Assembly: GCA_025210375.1 (NCBI GenBank)
Contig: JAOASB010000004.1
Location: forward strand, 1 to 64,000
Origin: Maledivibacter sp.
GTDB lineage: Bacteria; Bacillota; Clostridia; Peptostreptococcales; Caminicellaceae
Length of the DNA stretch: 64,000 bases
Direction: 5' to 3'
In this document: positions 37,384-46,436 of the stretch, in pieces
Layout of the letters: every line of letters begins with the position of its first letter
Numbering within the stretch: position 1 is the first letter of the stretch
Made by a program: the position numbers and the translations under genes
The notes under the pieces: generated by a model
The model's input: the letters and a program-made list of their open reading frames with translations, nothing else
Told to the model about the DNA's origin: nothing
The model's database searches: none

Positions 37384-37526
37384 TTTTATCTCCTTCCGAA
37401 TTATTATTTATATAACTATACAAAATTTCTTCCTGTTCTGTTTACATTTTATACTATAATTATATATAATGTCAATTATAAATTTACATTTTAACTGTTT
37501 TTGTAAACTTTCACCTTGAATCCTTA

Positions 37527-37630
37527 TACAGAGATTCCAGTCAAAACTTTAATTTATACATCTCAAAACTCCCCAGAAACATGGGAAATTTTGAGATGTA
37601 TAAATTAAGATTTACCCTAAACTCTCTATA
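37527..37630 (+). repeat. Family B element, copy B4
   Basis: 104 bp between TACA (37527-37530) and TATA (37627-37630). The best hairpin of the family: TATACATCTCAAAA pairs with TTTTGAGATGTATA around CCCCAGAAACATGGG. A family C element is joined to its right TATA. Confidence 0.82.
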
Positions 37631-37674
37631 GGGATTTTAGTATAGACTTTAACTTATACTATGAAAACCCTATA
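37627..37674 (+). repeat. Family C element, copy C1
   Basis: A 40-bp near-palindrome (GGGATTTTAGTATA ... TATACTATGAAAACCC) with TATA on both sides. It shares its left TATA with B4. Confidence 0.82.
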
Positions 37675-37895
37675 TAATCAAATTATATATGAATCCTTAT
37701 TATGAACATATATTTTAATAAGAGTATGTCCTAACTGGCAATGGTTTATAATTAATGTAATAGAAAATACTCCCTTTAAAAAGAAATATAACAATATATA
37801 TGTAAAAGGAAGGAGCAATTGATATAATAAATTAAGGAAGGAAAAATATAAAACATAGGAACTTAAAAGAAAATTACTTGCAAGCAGGTGATCAA

Positions 37896-39650
37896 ATGAA
37901 AAGGACTAAAATAATTGAATATGTGGATTCTCTACTTACAAAAAATAACAATACTATAAGATATGATGGGGAATTTCAAATGATAAGGGATTGTTTTGAT
38001 CTTTATATAATAAATTCACATTCCTTAAAGGGTATTTTACTTTTATTAGACCACAATAATAGGGTAATAAATGTCAATGAAGGTAATGAAAAAAATGATT
38101 TTATTGGGAGAGATTTTAAGAGTCCCTTTAAAGAAGAAATAAAAGTGGATAAAATAATAGGATTTAATCGAGGAAAGCTTGATGTTTATTATCTCAAAAC
38201 CCACTTAACTATACATAGAAAACTGACATATAGTATATGCTATATAACAGATTATGGTACCGATGGTCATGGGGAAGGATTATTGGAATACATTGCTCTT
38301 AGGATTAGTGAGTCCATGAAAATTCTTAGAAAATATAATGAACACAGTATTTTTTTAAATAAATATTTAGATTCCATCGATGAAGGGATATCTACATGTG
38401 ATATAGATGGACGAATTACATATGTAAATAAAGCTTGTTGTGAAATCCTAGGTATAGAAAAAACTGAGGTGTTTAATGGGAAAAGAAAAATATCACCTGA
38501 ATATAGCCCAATATTGACAAGAATATTGAAGGATAAAAAGAGTATTATAGATGTTGAATACTTCCCCAAAAGAAATAATAAGACTGTCCATCTAATAAAT
38601 TCTTCATATCCTGTACTTGATAATGAAAAGGATGAAGTGGTAGGAACCATAGATATATTTAGAGGAATTAAAAGAACAACAAAGCTGGCAAGTACACTTG
38701 TAGGACAAAATGTTCCCTATATGTTCGAAAATATAATAGGTGAAAGCAGTATTTTAAAAGAGAAAATTGGACTAGCTAAAAGCTTTGCTTTAAGTGATGC
38801 TAATGTATATATACAGGGAGAAAGTGGGACTGGAAAGGAACTATTTGCTCAGTCTATTCATAATTTCAGTAAAAGGAAAAATGAGCCATTTATAGCTATA
38901 AATTGTGCGAATTTTCCACTGGAGCTTGTGGATAGTGAATTGTTTGGCTACGAAGAAGGTGCCTTCACAGGGGCCAAGAAGGGCGGTAAAATAGGAAAAT
39001 TTGAACTTGCCAATGGGGGGACCCTATTCCTTGATGAAATTGGTGAAATGCAGCTTCATATTCAAGCAAAGCTACTGAGGGTCTTAGAGACAAGAGCTTT
39101 ATTTAGAATCGGTGGGAATAAACCTATTAAAATAGATGTAAAAATAATTGCTGCTACAAATAGAAATCTATATGATATGGTAAAAAAAGGGGAGTTTAGA
39201 GAAGACCTATATTATAGATTAAAGGTTCTTTTCCTGGAGATTCCTCCACTGAGAGAAAGAGAAAAGGATGTACAGATTCTGTGGGATTACTTTATAAAAA
39301 AGATTGGCAGGGATATGGATAAAGATATTAGAGGCATAGATGCAGGCGGCAAGAGGCTACTTTGTCAATATGATTGGCCAGGAAATATACGGGAGCTTGA
39401 AAATATAATATCAAGGGCCTTATTTATAAGTGATAAAAACGTAATTACAAGGGAAGATCTATTTAAAGCAGGAATAAGCCTAGGAGATATATCTGCAACA
39501 ACAAAAAATAATTTAAAGGAAATTAATAAGGAAATATTAATAAAAACTTTAAAGCAAACCCAAGGGAATAAAAAGAAGACTGCGGAGTTGTTAGGTATAT
39601 CAAGACCAACGGTATATAGAATGATCAAAAAATACAATGTAAAAACATGA
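37896..39650 (+). CDS. PAS sigma-54-dependent activator of tryptophanase
   Basis: 584 residues. An unrecognised N-terminal region (1-145) is followed by a PAS domain (about 155-255; DEGISTCDIDGRITYVNKA), an AAA+ domain with Walker A GESGTGKE (about 308) and intact GAFTGA (about 354), and a C-terminal Fis-type helix-turn-helix (NKKKTAELLGISRPTVYRM). ATG 37896 follows AGGTGAT. The next gene, tryptophanase, has a clear sigma-54 promoter, so this is the likely activator. The N-terminal/PAS region may sense an aromatic amino acid; this is inference. Confidence 0.9.
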   Translation: MKRTKIIEYVDSLLTKNNNTIRYDGEFQMIRDCFDLYIINSHSLKGILLLLDHNNRVINVNEGNEKNDFIGRDFKSPFKEEIKVDKIIGFNRGKLDVYYLKTHLTIHRKLTYSICYITDYGTDGHGEGLLEYIALRISESMKILRKYNEHSIFLNKYLDSIDEGISTCDIDGRITYVNKACCEILGIEKTEVFNGKRKISPEYSPILTRILKDKKSIIDVEYFPKRNNKTVHLINSSYPVLDNEKDEVVGTIDIFRGIKRTTKLASTLVGQNVPYMFENIIGESSILKEKIGLAKSFALSDANVYIQGESGTGKELFAQSIHNFSKRKNEPFIAINCANFPLELVDSELFGYEEGAFTGAKKGGKIGKFELANGGTLFLDEIGEMQLHIQAKLLRVLETRALFRIGGNKPIKIDVKIIAATNRNLYDMVKKGEFREDLYYRLKVLFLEIPPLREREKDVQILWDYFIKKIGRDMDKDIRGIDAGGKRLLCQYDWPGNIRELENIISRALFISDKNVITREDLFKAGISLGDISATTKNNLKEINKEILIKTLKQTQGNKKKTAELLGISRPTVYRMIKKYNVKT

Positions 39651-39813
39651 TACATGTAACAAAATATTGCTATGACTTAAAACATTGAAAATGTAAGCTT
39701 TATATACGTATTGTAAAGGGTTAATGTAAAGTTATGTTACGATACTATCTTCCATTTTTTTGAAGGTAAAATTAAAGTATTGAAAATACTAATTTGTAAT
39801 ACTTAAAAGTTGT

Positions 39814-39829
39814 TGGCATAGTTTTTGCT
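39814..39829 (+). promoter_or_regulatory. Sigma-54 (-24/-12) promoter of tryptophanase
   Basis: TGGCAT (39814-39819), five bases, TTGCT (39825-39829), 89 bases before the ATG. Matches the consensus at all but the last base of the -24 box. GTAACA (39656-39661) and TGTTAC (39735-39740) upstream might be activator half-sites. Confidence 0.87.
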
Positions 39830-39917
39830 TTATTATTTTGAAAGAATGAATATTCACTAAATGAACTGCTTAGTATAAAGCCGACAATATTATTAAAAAT
39901 ATGGGGAGGATAAAATA

Positions 39918-41300
39918 ATGAAGATTAGAAAAGCGGAGCCATTCAAAATTAAAATGGTAGAGCCAATTAGGCTTATTCCTAGGGAAGAAAGGGAAAAAAG
40001 ATTAATAGAAGCGGGATATAATCCATTTGCACTAAGAGCAGAGGATGTATATATTGATTTATTAACTGATAGTGGTACTGGTGCTATGAGTGATAGACAA
40101 TGGTCGGCCCTTATGATGGGGGATGAATCCTATGCTGGAAGTAGAAGCTTTTATAAACTAGAGTCTGTGGTTAAAGACATAACTGGTTATAATTACGTTA
40201 TACCAACCCACCAGGGTAGAGGTGCAGAACAAGTAGTATTCCCTAATCTAATAAAGAAATCTGGGGATTATGTACTAAACAATATGCATTTTGATACTAC
40301 AAAGGCACATGTAGAGATTGCAGGGGGTAGAGCAATTAATTTAATTGATGACAAGGCATTTAATACTACTGAATACGATGATTTTAAAGGAGATTATGAC
40401 CTAGAAAAGCTAGAGAATTTTATAAAAGAACATAGGTTAGAAGATATTTCTTGTATAGTAGTAACTGTAACCTGTAATTCTTCTGGTGGTCAGCCTGTTT
40501 CAATGGGAAATATAAAGGGTGTAAAGGAAATAGCTGATAAATATGGTTTGAAAGTATTTTTGGATGCGGCAAGATATGCTGAAAATGCTTACTTTATTAA
40601 GATGAGAGAAGAAGGATATAAGGATAAGTCTATAGGAGAAATATCTAAGGAAATGTTTAGCTATGCAGACGGAATGATGATGAGTGCTAAAAAAGATGGC
40701 TTAGTAAATATGGGTGGTCTTGTAGCCATAAAGGATGACGAAGAGTTATATACAGCTTGTCGTTCTACAACAGTACCCCTTGAAGGATTTCCAACCTATG
40801 GAGGACTTTCAGGAAGAGATATGGAAGCTCTGGCAGTAGGTTTGGAAGAGGCTTTAGAATTTGAATATTTAGAGTATAGAATGGATCAGGTAAAGTACCT
40901 AGGTGATAGATTAATGGAAGCGGGAGTACCGATACAGTATCCAACGGGAGGTCATGCAGTATTCGTAGATTGTAAAAAAATATGCCCCCATATCCCGTAT
41001 CATCAATTCCCAGCTCAAGCGGTTTGTAATGCAGTATACCTAGAAGCAGGAGTAAGACCCGTTGAAATTGGTTCATTCCTATTGGGAAGAGATCCAGATA
41101 CAGGTGAAAATATAGAATCCCCACTTGAGCTTATGAGACTCACAATACCAAGAAGAGTATATACAAACAGACATATGGATGTAGTCGCCGATGCTGTAAT
41201 AGAAGTATTTAAAAATGCAGATAAACTAGTTGGATTTGAATTTGAATACGAACCAGAGGTTTTAAGACACTTTACTGCTAAATTAAGACCGGTGAAATAA
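39918..41300 (+). CDS. tnaA: Tryptophanase
   Basis: 460 residues, beta-eliminating lyase family (tryptophan to indole, pyruvate and ammonia). The PLP lysine is K259 in [13 protein letters not shown]. Tyrosine phenol-lyase is close, but two discriminating places follow tryptophanase: [16 protein letters not shown] (isoleucine where tyrosine phenol-lyase has its specificity arginine) and VLRHFTAKL (histidine where the other enzyme has phenylalanine). GGGGAGG precedes ATG 39918. Controlled by sigma-54, unlike the attenuation system of E. coli tna. Confidence 0.88.
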   Translation: MKIRKAEPFKIKMVEPIRLIPREEREKRLIEAGYNPFALRAEDVYIDLLTDSGTGAMSDRQWSALMMGDESYAGSRSFYKLESVVKDITGYNYVIPTHQGRGAEQVVFPNLIKKSGDYVLNNMHFDTTKAHVEIAGGRAINLIDDKAFNTTEYDDFKGDYDLEKLENFIKEHRLEDISCIVVTVTCNSSGGQPVSMGNIKGVKEIADKYGLKVFLDAARYAENAYFIKMREEGYKDKSIGEISKEMFSYADGMMMSAKKDGLVNMGGLVAIKDDEELYTACRSTTVPLEGFPTYGGLSGRDMEALAVGLEEALEFEYLEYRMDQVKYLGDRLMEAGVPIQYPTGGHAVFVDCKKICPHIPYHQFPAQAVCNAVYLEAGVRPVEIGSFLLGRDPDTGENIESPLELMRLTIPRRVYTNRHMDVVADAVIEVFKNADKLVGFEFEYEPEVLRHFTAKLRPVK

Positions 41301-41323
41301 TTGAGGGAACTGCTTAATTAAAT

Positions 41324-41441
41324 GAGCAAATTGCATAATTACCTTCTGCAAAAACTATCTACTATATATAGTTAAAAAACCTTAAGAACTATACCATATA
41401 TATTATGCAATTCTGCCAAGTAAGAGTTATGCAATTTCCTC
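41324..41441 (+). repeat. Family A element, copy A3 (short form)
   Basis: 118 bp, both ends intact, inner ATATGC...GCATAT block deleted. Exact AAAT duplication (41320-41323 and 41442-41445). Confidence 0.87.
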
Positions 41442-41460
41442 AAATATATATTTTAAATTT

Positions 41461-41485
41461 AAGGTGGCAAATAATTTGTCACCTT
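41461..41485. terminator. Palindrome after tnaA
   Basis: AAGGTGGCAAAT (41461-41472) and ATTTGTCACCTT (41474-41485) pair with one G-T. A and T runs flank it, but T follows only weakly on the plus strand; it probably ends the tnaA transcript. Confidence 0.5.
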
Positions 41486-41639
41486 AAAAATTCGTACATA
41501 GATAGATTGTTCTTATATACTTTAGGAACCCTTGTGTTTTTAATAATTGAACAAGAATAAAATTAAAAAATCAAAACTCAAGTAATAAATTCAATATATT
41601 CCTCATAATTAATACTAAGTTGATAAGGAGGAATGTATT

Positions 41640-41798
41640 TTGAGACAAGTGAAGATATTTAGTGGGAGGTCTTTAAGATTTGAAGATGATATTAACCAAT
41701 GGCTAAAAGAGAATATAAATTACAATGTTGTTGATATAAAAATGTTCAGAACAGAAGCCTTTTTTTATGCCCTAGTAATCTACGAAGTGAAAAACTAA
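41640..41798 (+). CDS. Cse60-like small sporulation protein
   Basis: A 52-residue protein starting at TTG 41640 behind a full AAGGAGG. The pattern VKIFSGRSLRFEDDINQWLK, then VVDIKMF and FYALVIYE, resembles Bacillus Cse60, a small protein made during sporulation, function unknown. Stand-alone gene hemmed in by family A elements. Confidence 0.7.
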   Translation: MRQVKIFSGRSLRFEDDINQWLKENINYNVVDIKMFRTEAFFYALVIYEVKN

Positions 41799-41806
41799 AA
41801 TATATA

Positions 41807-41924
41807 GAGCAAATTGCATAATTACTTTCTATAAAGATCATCTACTACATGTAGTTTTGAAATCCTCGAAGCTATACCATATATATTATGCAATTCTGCC
41901 AAGTAAGAGTTATGCAATTTCGTC
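41807..41924 (+). repeat. Family A element, copy A4 (short form)
   Basis: 118 bp, flanked by TATA at 41803-41806 and 41925-41928. The right TATA is also the left flank of B5. Confidence 0.87.
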
Positions 41925-42028
41925 TATAGATTTCCCAAAGTTAAACTTAATTTATACATCTCAAAATATCCGATGTTTCTAGGGATTTTTGATGTGTATA
42001 AATTAACTGTTTAACTGGAATATATATA
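41925..42028 (-). repeat. Family B element, copy B5
   Basis: 104 bp with TATA at both edges, inverted relative to B1 (begins GATTTCCCAAAGTTAAAC). It lies exactly between A4 and A5. Confidence 0.82.
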
Positions 42029-42187
42029 GAGCAAATTGCATAATTACTTTCTATAAAGATCATCTACTACATGTAGTTTTGAAGTCCTCGAAGCTATACC
42101 ATCAAATATGCTTATATCTTAAGTAATTAAATTAAGGATGATATTCGCATATTAGGTTTAGCCAAGTAAGAGTTATGCAATTTCCTC
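42029..42187 (+). repeat. Family A element, copy A5 (full length)
   Basis: 159 bp, full-length form. Ends GAGCAAATTGCATAATTAC and GAGTTATGCAATTTCCTC (inverted repeat). TATA flanks at 42025-42028 and 42188-42191. Confidence 0.9.
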
Positions 42188-42224
42188 TATAGATAAGAGT
42201 CTAAGAAAATTAAATATAAAGGGG

Positions 42225-42273
42225 AAAAAGTAAATTGCATTTAAGTTACATAGGTGCAATTTACTTTTTGTAT
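42225..42273 (+). terminator. Hairpin before yjjI-type gene
   Basis: A perfect 15-bp stem, AAAAAGTAAATTGCA (42225-42239) and TGCAATTTACTTTTT (42255-42269). It lies 76 bases before the GRE start, so it is either a terminator for upstream transcripts or a leader attenuator. Confidence 0.65.
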
Positions 42274-42344
42274 TTTACAAGGAGAGGGGTAAAAGAATAT
42301 AATATAAATAGTAATACCCAATGTTTACTTCAAGGAGTGAAAAA

Positions 42345-43838
42345 ATGGATGATATATTAAACATTATTAAGGATAGAATATTAACCTATGAACAAAAGGT
42401 TATAGAACTTGCCAAGGCTGCTGAGAATAGTCTATGTGTATTACCAATAAGTAAGGAGACCCAAGTATATAGGGATGAGGGCATAATTTGTGACCTTTTT
42501 GAAGGTAATGCTCCCTATAGGCCAAGATATATAGTACCTGACTATGATAAATTTATGAAAAATGGCAGTGAATTCTTAGGGCTTAAACCACCAAAGGATA
42601 TTTTTGAAGCCATAAACAACTTACTAATATTATATAAGCATGTTCCATCAATTACATCCTTTCCCGTTTATATAGGCAATATTGATACTCTATTGGAGCC
42701 ATTTATAGAAGATGAAAAGGAAGCATATCACGCAATAAAACTATTTTTGACCCATATAGATAGAACTTTGACGGATTCTTTTTGTCATGCTAATATTGGG
42801 CCAAGGGCCACAAGGGCTGGAAGATTGATATTAGAAGCAGAGAAAGAACTTAATAATGCAGTTCCTAATCTTACATTAAAATATGATGAAGATACTTCAG
42901 AGGATTTTGCCATAATGGCTATAGATACAGCACTTGAGACTGCAAAACCAAGTTTTGCTAATCATGGAATGTTTAAAAGTGAATTTGGGCAAAACTATGG
43001 TATTGCTAGCTGCTACAATGGATTGAATATTGGTGGAGGAAGCTATACTCTTGTGAGACTTAACCTAGCTGGACTGGCTAAAAAGGCTAAAGATGAAAAG
43101 GATTTCATAAATACTGTCATGCCCCATGCAGTTAAAGCTATGGTTGGCTATATGGATGAAAGAATCAAGTTCTTGGTAGAGGAAAGTAAATTTTTTGAAA
43201 CAAGCTTCTTAGTGAAAGAGGGATTGATTAGTATAGATAATTTTACTGCTATGTTTGGGATGTTTGGTTTGGCGGAGTGTGTCAATCACTTGATTAGTTC
43301 TATAAATAAAGAGGATAGATTTGGTCATAGTCAAGAAGCAGATCAATTAGGAATTAGGATAATAGAGGGATTAAATAGGGAAGTGAATAAGTATATAAAT
43401 CCATATTGTAGAGCTTCAGGGGGAAAATATTTATTACATGCTCAGGTAGGTATAGATTCCGATATAGGAATTAGCCCTGGATGTAGAATACCTATAGGTG
43501 AAGAGCCGGAGCTTTATTTACATCTAATTCATTCATCAAAGTTCCATAGTTTTTTTCCTTCAGGAATAGGAGATATCTTTAGCTTTGATAGCACGGCTAA
43601 AAGAAATCCTCAGTATATTTTAGATATAATAAGGGGTGCTTTCAGAGAAAAGGTTAGATATTTTTCACTATATTCCTCTGATAGTGATGTTATAAGAATT
43701 ACGGGATATCTTGTGAAAAAATCGGAAATGGAAAAATTAGATAAGGGAGATCAGGTACTTCATGATACCGTTACTTTGGGTCTTGGTTCCGTAAAAAATC
43801 AGAAGGTACTGGAAAGAAAGGTAAGGGGCGATGATTAA
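42345..43838 (+). CDS. yjjI: YjjI-family glycyl radical enzyme
   Basis: 497 residues, the short YjjI (DUF3029) branch of GREs. The radical glycine is G454 in VIRITGYLVKK; the likely active-site cysteine is C223 in GIASCYNGLNIGG. The reaction of YjjI was not known to me with certainty, so no substrate is given. ATG 42345 follows AAGGAGTG; the earlier in-frame ATG at 42321 does not. It overlaps its activase gene by 8 bases. Confidence 0.85.
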   Translation: MDDILNIIKDRILTYEQKVIELAKAAENSLCVLPISKETQVYRDEGIICDLFEGNAPYRPRYIVPDYDKFMKNGSEFLGLKPPKDIFEAINNLLILYKHVPSITSFPVYIGNIDTLLEPFIEDEKEAYHAIKLFLTHIDRTLTDSFCHANIGPRATRAGRLILEAEKELNNAVPNLTLKYDEDTSEDFAIMAIDTALETAKPSFANHGMFKSEFGQNYGIASCYNGLNIGGGSYTLVRLNLAGLAKKAKDEKDFINTVMPHAVKAMVGYMDERIKFLVEESKFFETSFLVKEGLISIDNFTAMFGMFGLAECVNHLISSINKEDRFGHSQEADQLGIRIIEGLNREVNKYINPYCRASGGKYLLHAQVGIDSDIGISPGCRIPIGEEPELYLHLIHSSKFHSFFPSGIGDIFSFDSTAKRNPQYILDIIRGAFREKVRYFSLYSSDSDVIRITGYLVKKSEMEKLDKGDQVLHDTVTLGLGSVKNQKVLERKVRGDD

Positions 43839-44667
43839 GGGGGTAATCAATAGAATACTCCCCTTTAGTTCAGTAGATGGGCCTGGAAATAGGACTGTAG
43901 TTTTCTTACAGGGATGTAATTTTAACTGCTTATATTGCCATAACCCGGAAACTATAAATAAGTGCAAGCATTGTGGACTATGTGTAAAATATTGTTCATA
44001 TAATGCCCTTACAATGGTTGATGATAAAATTGTATGGAATAGGGAAAAGTGTAGATACTGTGACAAGTGTTTAGAGGCCTGTCAAAATGATAGCTCACCT
44101 AGGACTGTTATAATGCATGTGGAGGATGTAGTAAAGGAAATTGTAAGAATCAAGTCTTTTATTTCAGGAATTACAGTTTCTGGTGGAGAAGCTTTACTCC
44201 AGCATAGGTTCGTTGCTGCTTTGTTTGAAAGAATAAAAGCACTTGGATTGACTAGCTTCCTTGATACTAATGGGTCAATTCCGTTGCACCATCATTGTGA
44301 GCTAGTGAAATACATGGATATGGCTATGGTTGATTTAAAGTCATATAGTTCAAAGGAACATAGGCTTCTTACTGGTAAGGATAATGATATAGTGTTAGAG
44401 AATATCAAATTTTTATCTAAGCTTAATAAGCTTTATGAGATAAGAACTGTTATAGTACCAGGGATTTTAGACAATTATTATAATATAGATATGATCAGTA
44501 GACTAATCGTAGATTTAGATTGTGAAATTAGATACAAGCTTATAAAATATAGACCAGTAGGGGTAAGAACAGGATTTGTTGATAGTTATGTACCAAGTGA
44601 TGATATGATGTGGGAGCTAAAAACTTTGGCAATTCAGAACGGTTGCAAAAATGTAATTATAATTTAA
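43831..44667 (+). CDS. yjjW: YjjW-type GRE activating enzyme
   Basis: 278 residues. Radical-SAM cluster motif CNFNCLYC (about 30-37), then a ferredoxin-like insert with two CxxCxxCxxxC-type groups (CKHCGLCVKYC and CRYCDKCLEAC), so it should carry three [4Fe-4S] clusters. It installs the glycyl radical on the overlapping upstream YjjI-type enzyme. Confidence 0.88.
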   Translation: MIKGVINRILPFSSVDGPGNRTVVFLQGCNFNCLYCHNPETINKCKHCGLCVKYCSYNALTMVDDKIVWNREKCRYCDKCLEACQNDSSPRTVIMHVEDVVKEIVRIKSFISGITVSGGEALLQHRFVAALFERIKALGLTSFLDTNGSIPLHHHCELVKYMDMAMVDLKSYSSKEHRLLTGKDNDIVLENIKFLSKLNKLYEIRTVIVPGILDNYYNIDMISRLIVDLDCEIRYKLIKYRPVGVRTGFVDSYVPSDDMMWELKTLAIQNGCKNVIII

Positions 44668-44748
44668 GCTTATAGTGATGATTTTAATGTTTAAATATGT
44701 TTATAATATAAATATGAAAGATAATTCATTGAATTATGGAGGTAATTT

Positions 44749-45657
44749 ATGAAGGTGAAAATTATTAATAATCCATCTTCCGGGCGGACAACTTTGCAAA
44801 AGTACCTTGAAGTGATAGTGGGGAGATTAGTCTTAGAAGGGGTTTTTAAATCCGTAGATAAATTTGATACTAAGGGGAAAAATGATGCTTATAATGAAGT
44901 CATGACCATAAAGGAAAATCAATATGATTTGATAATTGCTGTTGGTGGAGATGGAACCCTTAGTGAGGTTGTGAATGGTATTGTGAATGCAGGGCTCAAT
45001 ACCCCGGTTACGGTTTTACCGGCTGGTACTGTCAACGACTTTGCAAACCATTTAAATATACCCTATGAAATTGATAGTATTTGTGACATGTTTAGAAATG
45101 GAAAATTTGCTGATATAGACGTTTGTAAATGTAATGATAATTATTTTATAAATGTTGCAGCAGCAGGAATAATGACGGATGTTCCATTAAAGGCAACTGT
45201 GGCTTCAAAAACAGTTTTAGGAAAATTTGCTTACTACGCTGAAGGGATTAAGGAAATACCAAAAAAACTTTTGAAATCTATAAAATATAGGTTTGAATTA
45301 GAAAATGAAGTTTTCGAAGAAGATGTGCTGCTATTTGCAATACTCAACTCTTCCTCTGCCGGAGGCTTTAAAAAATTTGCTCCCCATGCTGGATTAGATG
45401 ATGGAAAATTTGATGTCTGTATACTTAAGAAATCGGATATTTTTGATACAGCAGCAATCTTTGTGAAAATATTAAGGGGAGAGCATATAAAAAATGATAG
45501 TGTAAGGTACTTTCAAACCGATAATCTTTTTGTTACATGTTTAGAAGAGTGTGATATCCATATAGATATTGATGGAGAAGATGGAGGACCTTTACCAGCT
45601 AAATTTGAAATAGTGCCTTTGGCATTGAAATTCTTTATTCCGGATATTAATACTTAG
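44749..45657 (+). CDS. Diacylglycerol kinase-like lipid kinase (YegS/BmrU family)
   Basis: 302 residues with the nucleotide-binding motif VGGDGTLSEVVNGI (about 65-78) and the catalytic-domain marker PAGTVNDFANHLNI. Family members phosphorylate diacylglycerol or related lipids at the inner face of the membrane. GGAGG precedes ATG 44749. Stand-alone; no regulatory link to the yjjIW pair is evident. Confidence 0.88.
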   Translation: MKVKIINNPSSGRTTLQKYLEVIVGRLVLEGVFKSVDKFDTKGKNDAYNEVMTIKENQYDLIIAVGGDGTLSEVVNGIVNAGLNTPVTVLPAGTVNDFANHLNIPYEIDSICDMFRNGKFADIDVCKCNDNYFINVAAAGIMTDVPLKATVASKTVLGKFAYYAEGIKEIPKKLLKSIKYRFELENEVFEEDVLLFAILNSSSAGGFKKFAPHAGLDDGKFDVCILKKSDIFDTAAIFVKILRGEHIKNDSVRYFQTDNLFVTCLEECDIHIDIDGEDGGPLPAKFEIVPLALKFFIPDINT

Positions 45658-45716
45658 AGAATAGCTAAAATTATTATCCCTATCTAGGATAACTTTAAGC
45701 ATATATCAAATCATAT

Positions 45717-45875
45717 GAGCAAATTGCATAATTACCTTCTACAAAAACTATCTACCATATGTAGTCTAAAACTCTTCAAAGCCATACCATCAAATATGCT
45801 TATATCTTAAGCAATTAAAGCAAGTATGATATTCGCATATCAGGTTCTGCCAAGTAAGAGTTATGCAATTTCCTC
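45717..45875 (+). repeat. Family A element, copy A6 (full length)
   Basis: 159 bp with exact ATAT duplication (45713-45716 and 45876-45879). It fills most of the gap between the lipid kinase and DUF3343 genes. Confidence 0.9.
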
Positions 45876-45975
45876 ATATGTAAAATAGCCGAGATTAAAA
45901 ATATCCCGGCTATTTTAAACTATCAAATTTTTGAGTTGAGTTGTCTAAAAAAGCTCAATGCATCTTTTATACTGT

Positions 45976-46215
45976 TTAATTTTCTTCATATACTAGATCA
46001 TAAGTATTATCTATCATTTGATATATTTGTTCTATGTCCTCATTCACCAAATCATCCATTACATTATCGTATTCAAATTTCGCACATACACCGCAATTAG
46101 AACTCAATTTTCTAGGAACAGGCATTAGCTCACAACTTATATTGTTTTTTTTAGAATACCTTTGAAACTTGATAGCTCCTGAATGTGTGAAAAAAAGTGC
46201 TATGTATTTTTTCAT
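45976..46215 (-). CDS. DUF3343 protein (putative Se/S carrier)
   Basis: 79 residues with a CGVC motif near residue 41 (SSNCGVCAKFEYD). DUF3343 proteins are found beside selenium-metabolism genes and are thought to carry selenium or sulfur. Here it is the last gene of a cluster with YedE and a TusA/YedF-like protein, which supports that role. Confidence 0.8.
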   Translation of the reverse strand: MKKYIALFFTHSGAIKFQRYSKKNNISCELMPVPRKLSSNCGVCAKFEYDNVMDDLVNEDIEQIYQMIDNTYDLVYEEN

Positions 46216-46229
46216 TTATATCTCACATC

Positions 46230-46436
46230 CTATTTTTCAGCATGTATTAAATAATCTTCATCCGCATCTTTGATACTCAATTTATAGCCTGCATTTTGTA
46301 AAAACCTTGAAACATTATTTTTAGCTGTGTTATCATCAACTAGAATCTCTATATTTTGTGGATTTGATTTTATAGCATTTTTAGTCATAAGAATAGGCTG
46401 TGGGCAGGACATACCTCTTACATCTATCTTAGCCAA
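46230..46436 (-). CDS. TusA/YedF-like sulfur (selenium) carrier
   Basis: 68 residues, single SirA/TusA fold: AKIDVRGMSCPQPILMTKNA with the persulfide-forming cysteine of the CPxP motif. It starts at TTG 46436, with AAAGGAG 9 bases upstream; the ATG at 46445 lies directly on that site. It overlaps the end of yedE, so it is translationally coupled. Confidence 0.85.
   Translation of the reverse strand: MAKIDVRGMSCPQPILMTKNAIKSNPQNIEILVDDNTAKNNVSRFLQNAGYKLSIKDADEDYLIHAEK

Noticed and set aside
39918-41300. Tyrosine phenol-lyase as the product
   Set aside because: The specificity positions ([19 protein letters not shown]) follow tryptophanase; tyrosine phenol-lyase has an arginine and a phenylalanine there.
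41324-42187. Closely spaced repeats as a possible CRISPR array
   Set aside because: The units are 104-159 bp with inverted ends and target duplications, not 24-40-bp repeats with unique spacers, and no cas genes are near.
42345-43838. A truncated pyruvate formate-lyase
   Set aside because: Length, radical loop and cysteine context fit the intact YjjI branch, and its activase is the YjjW type.
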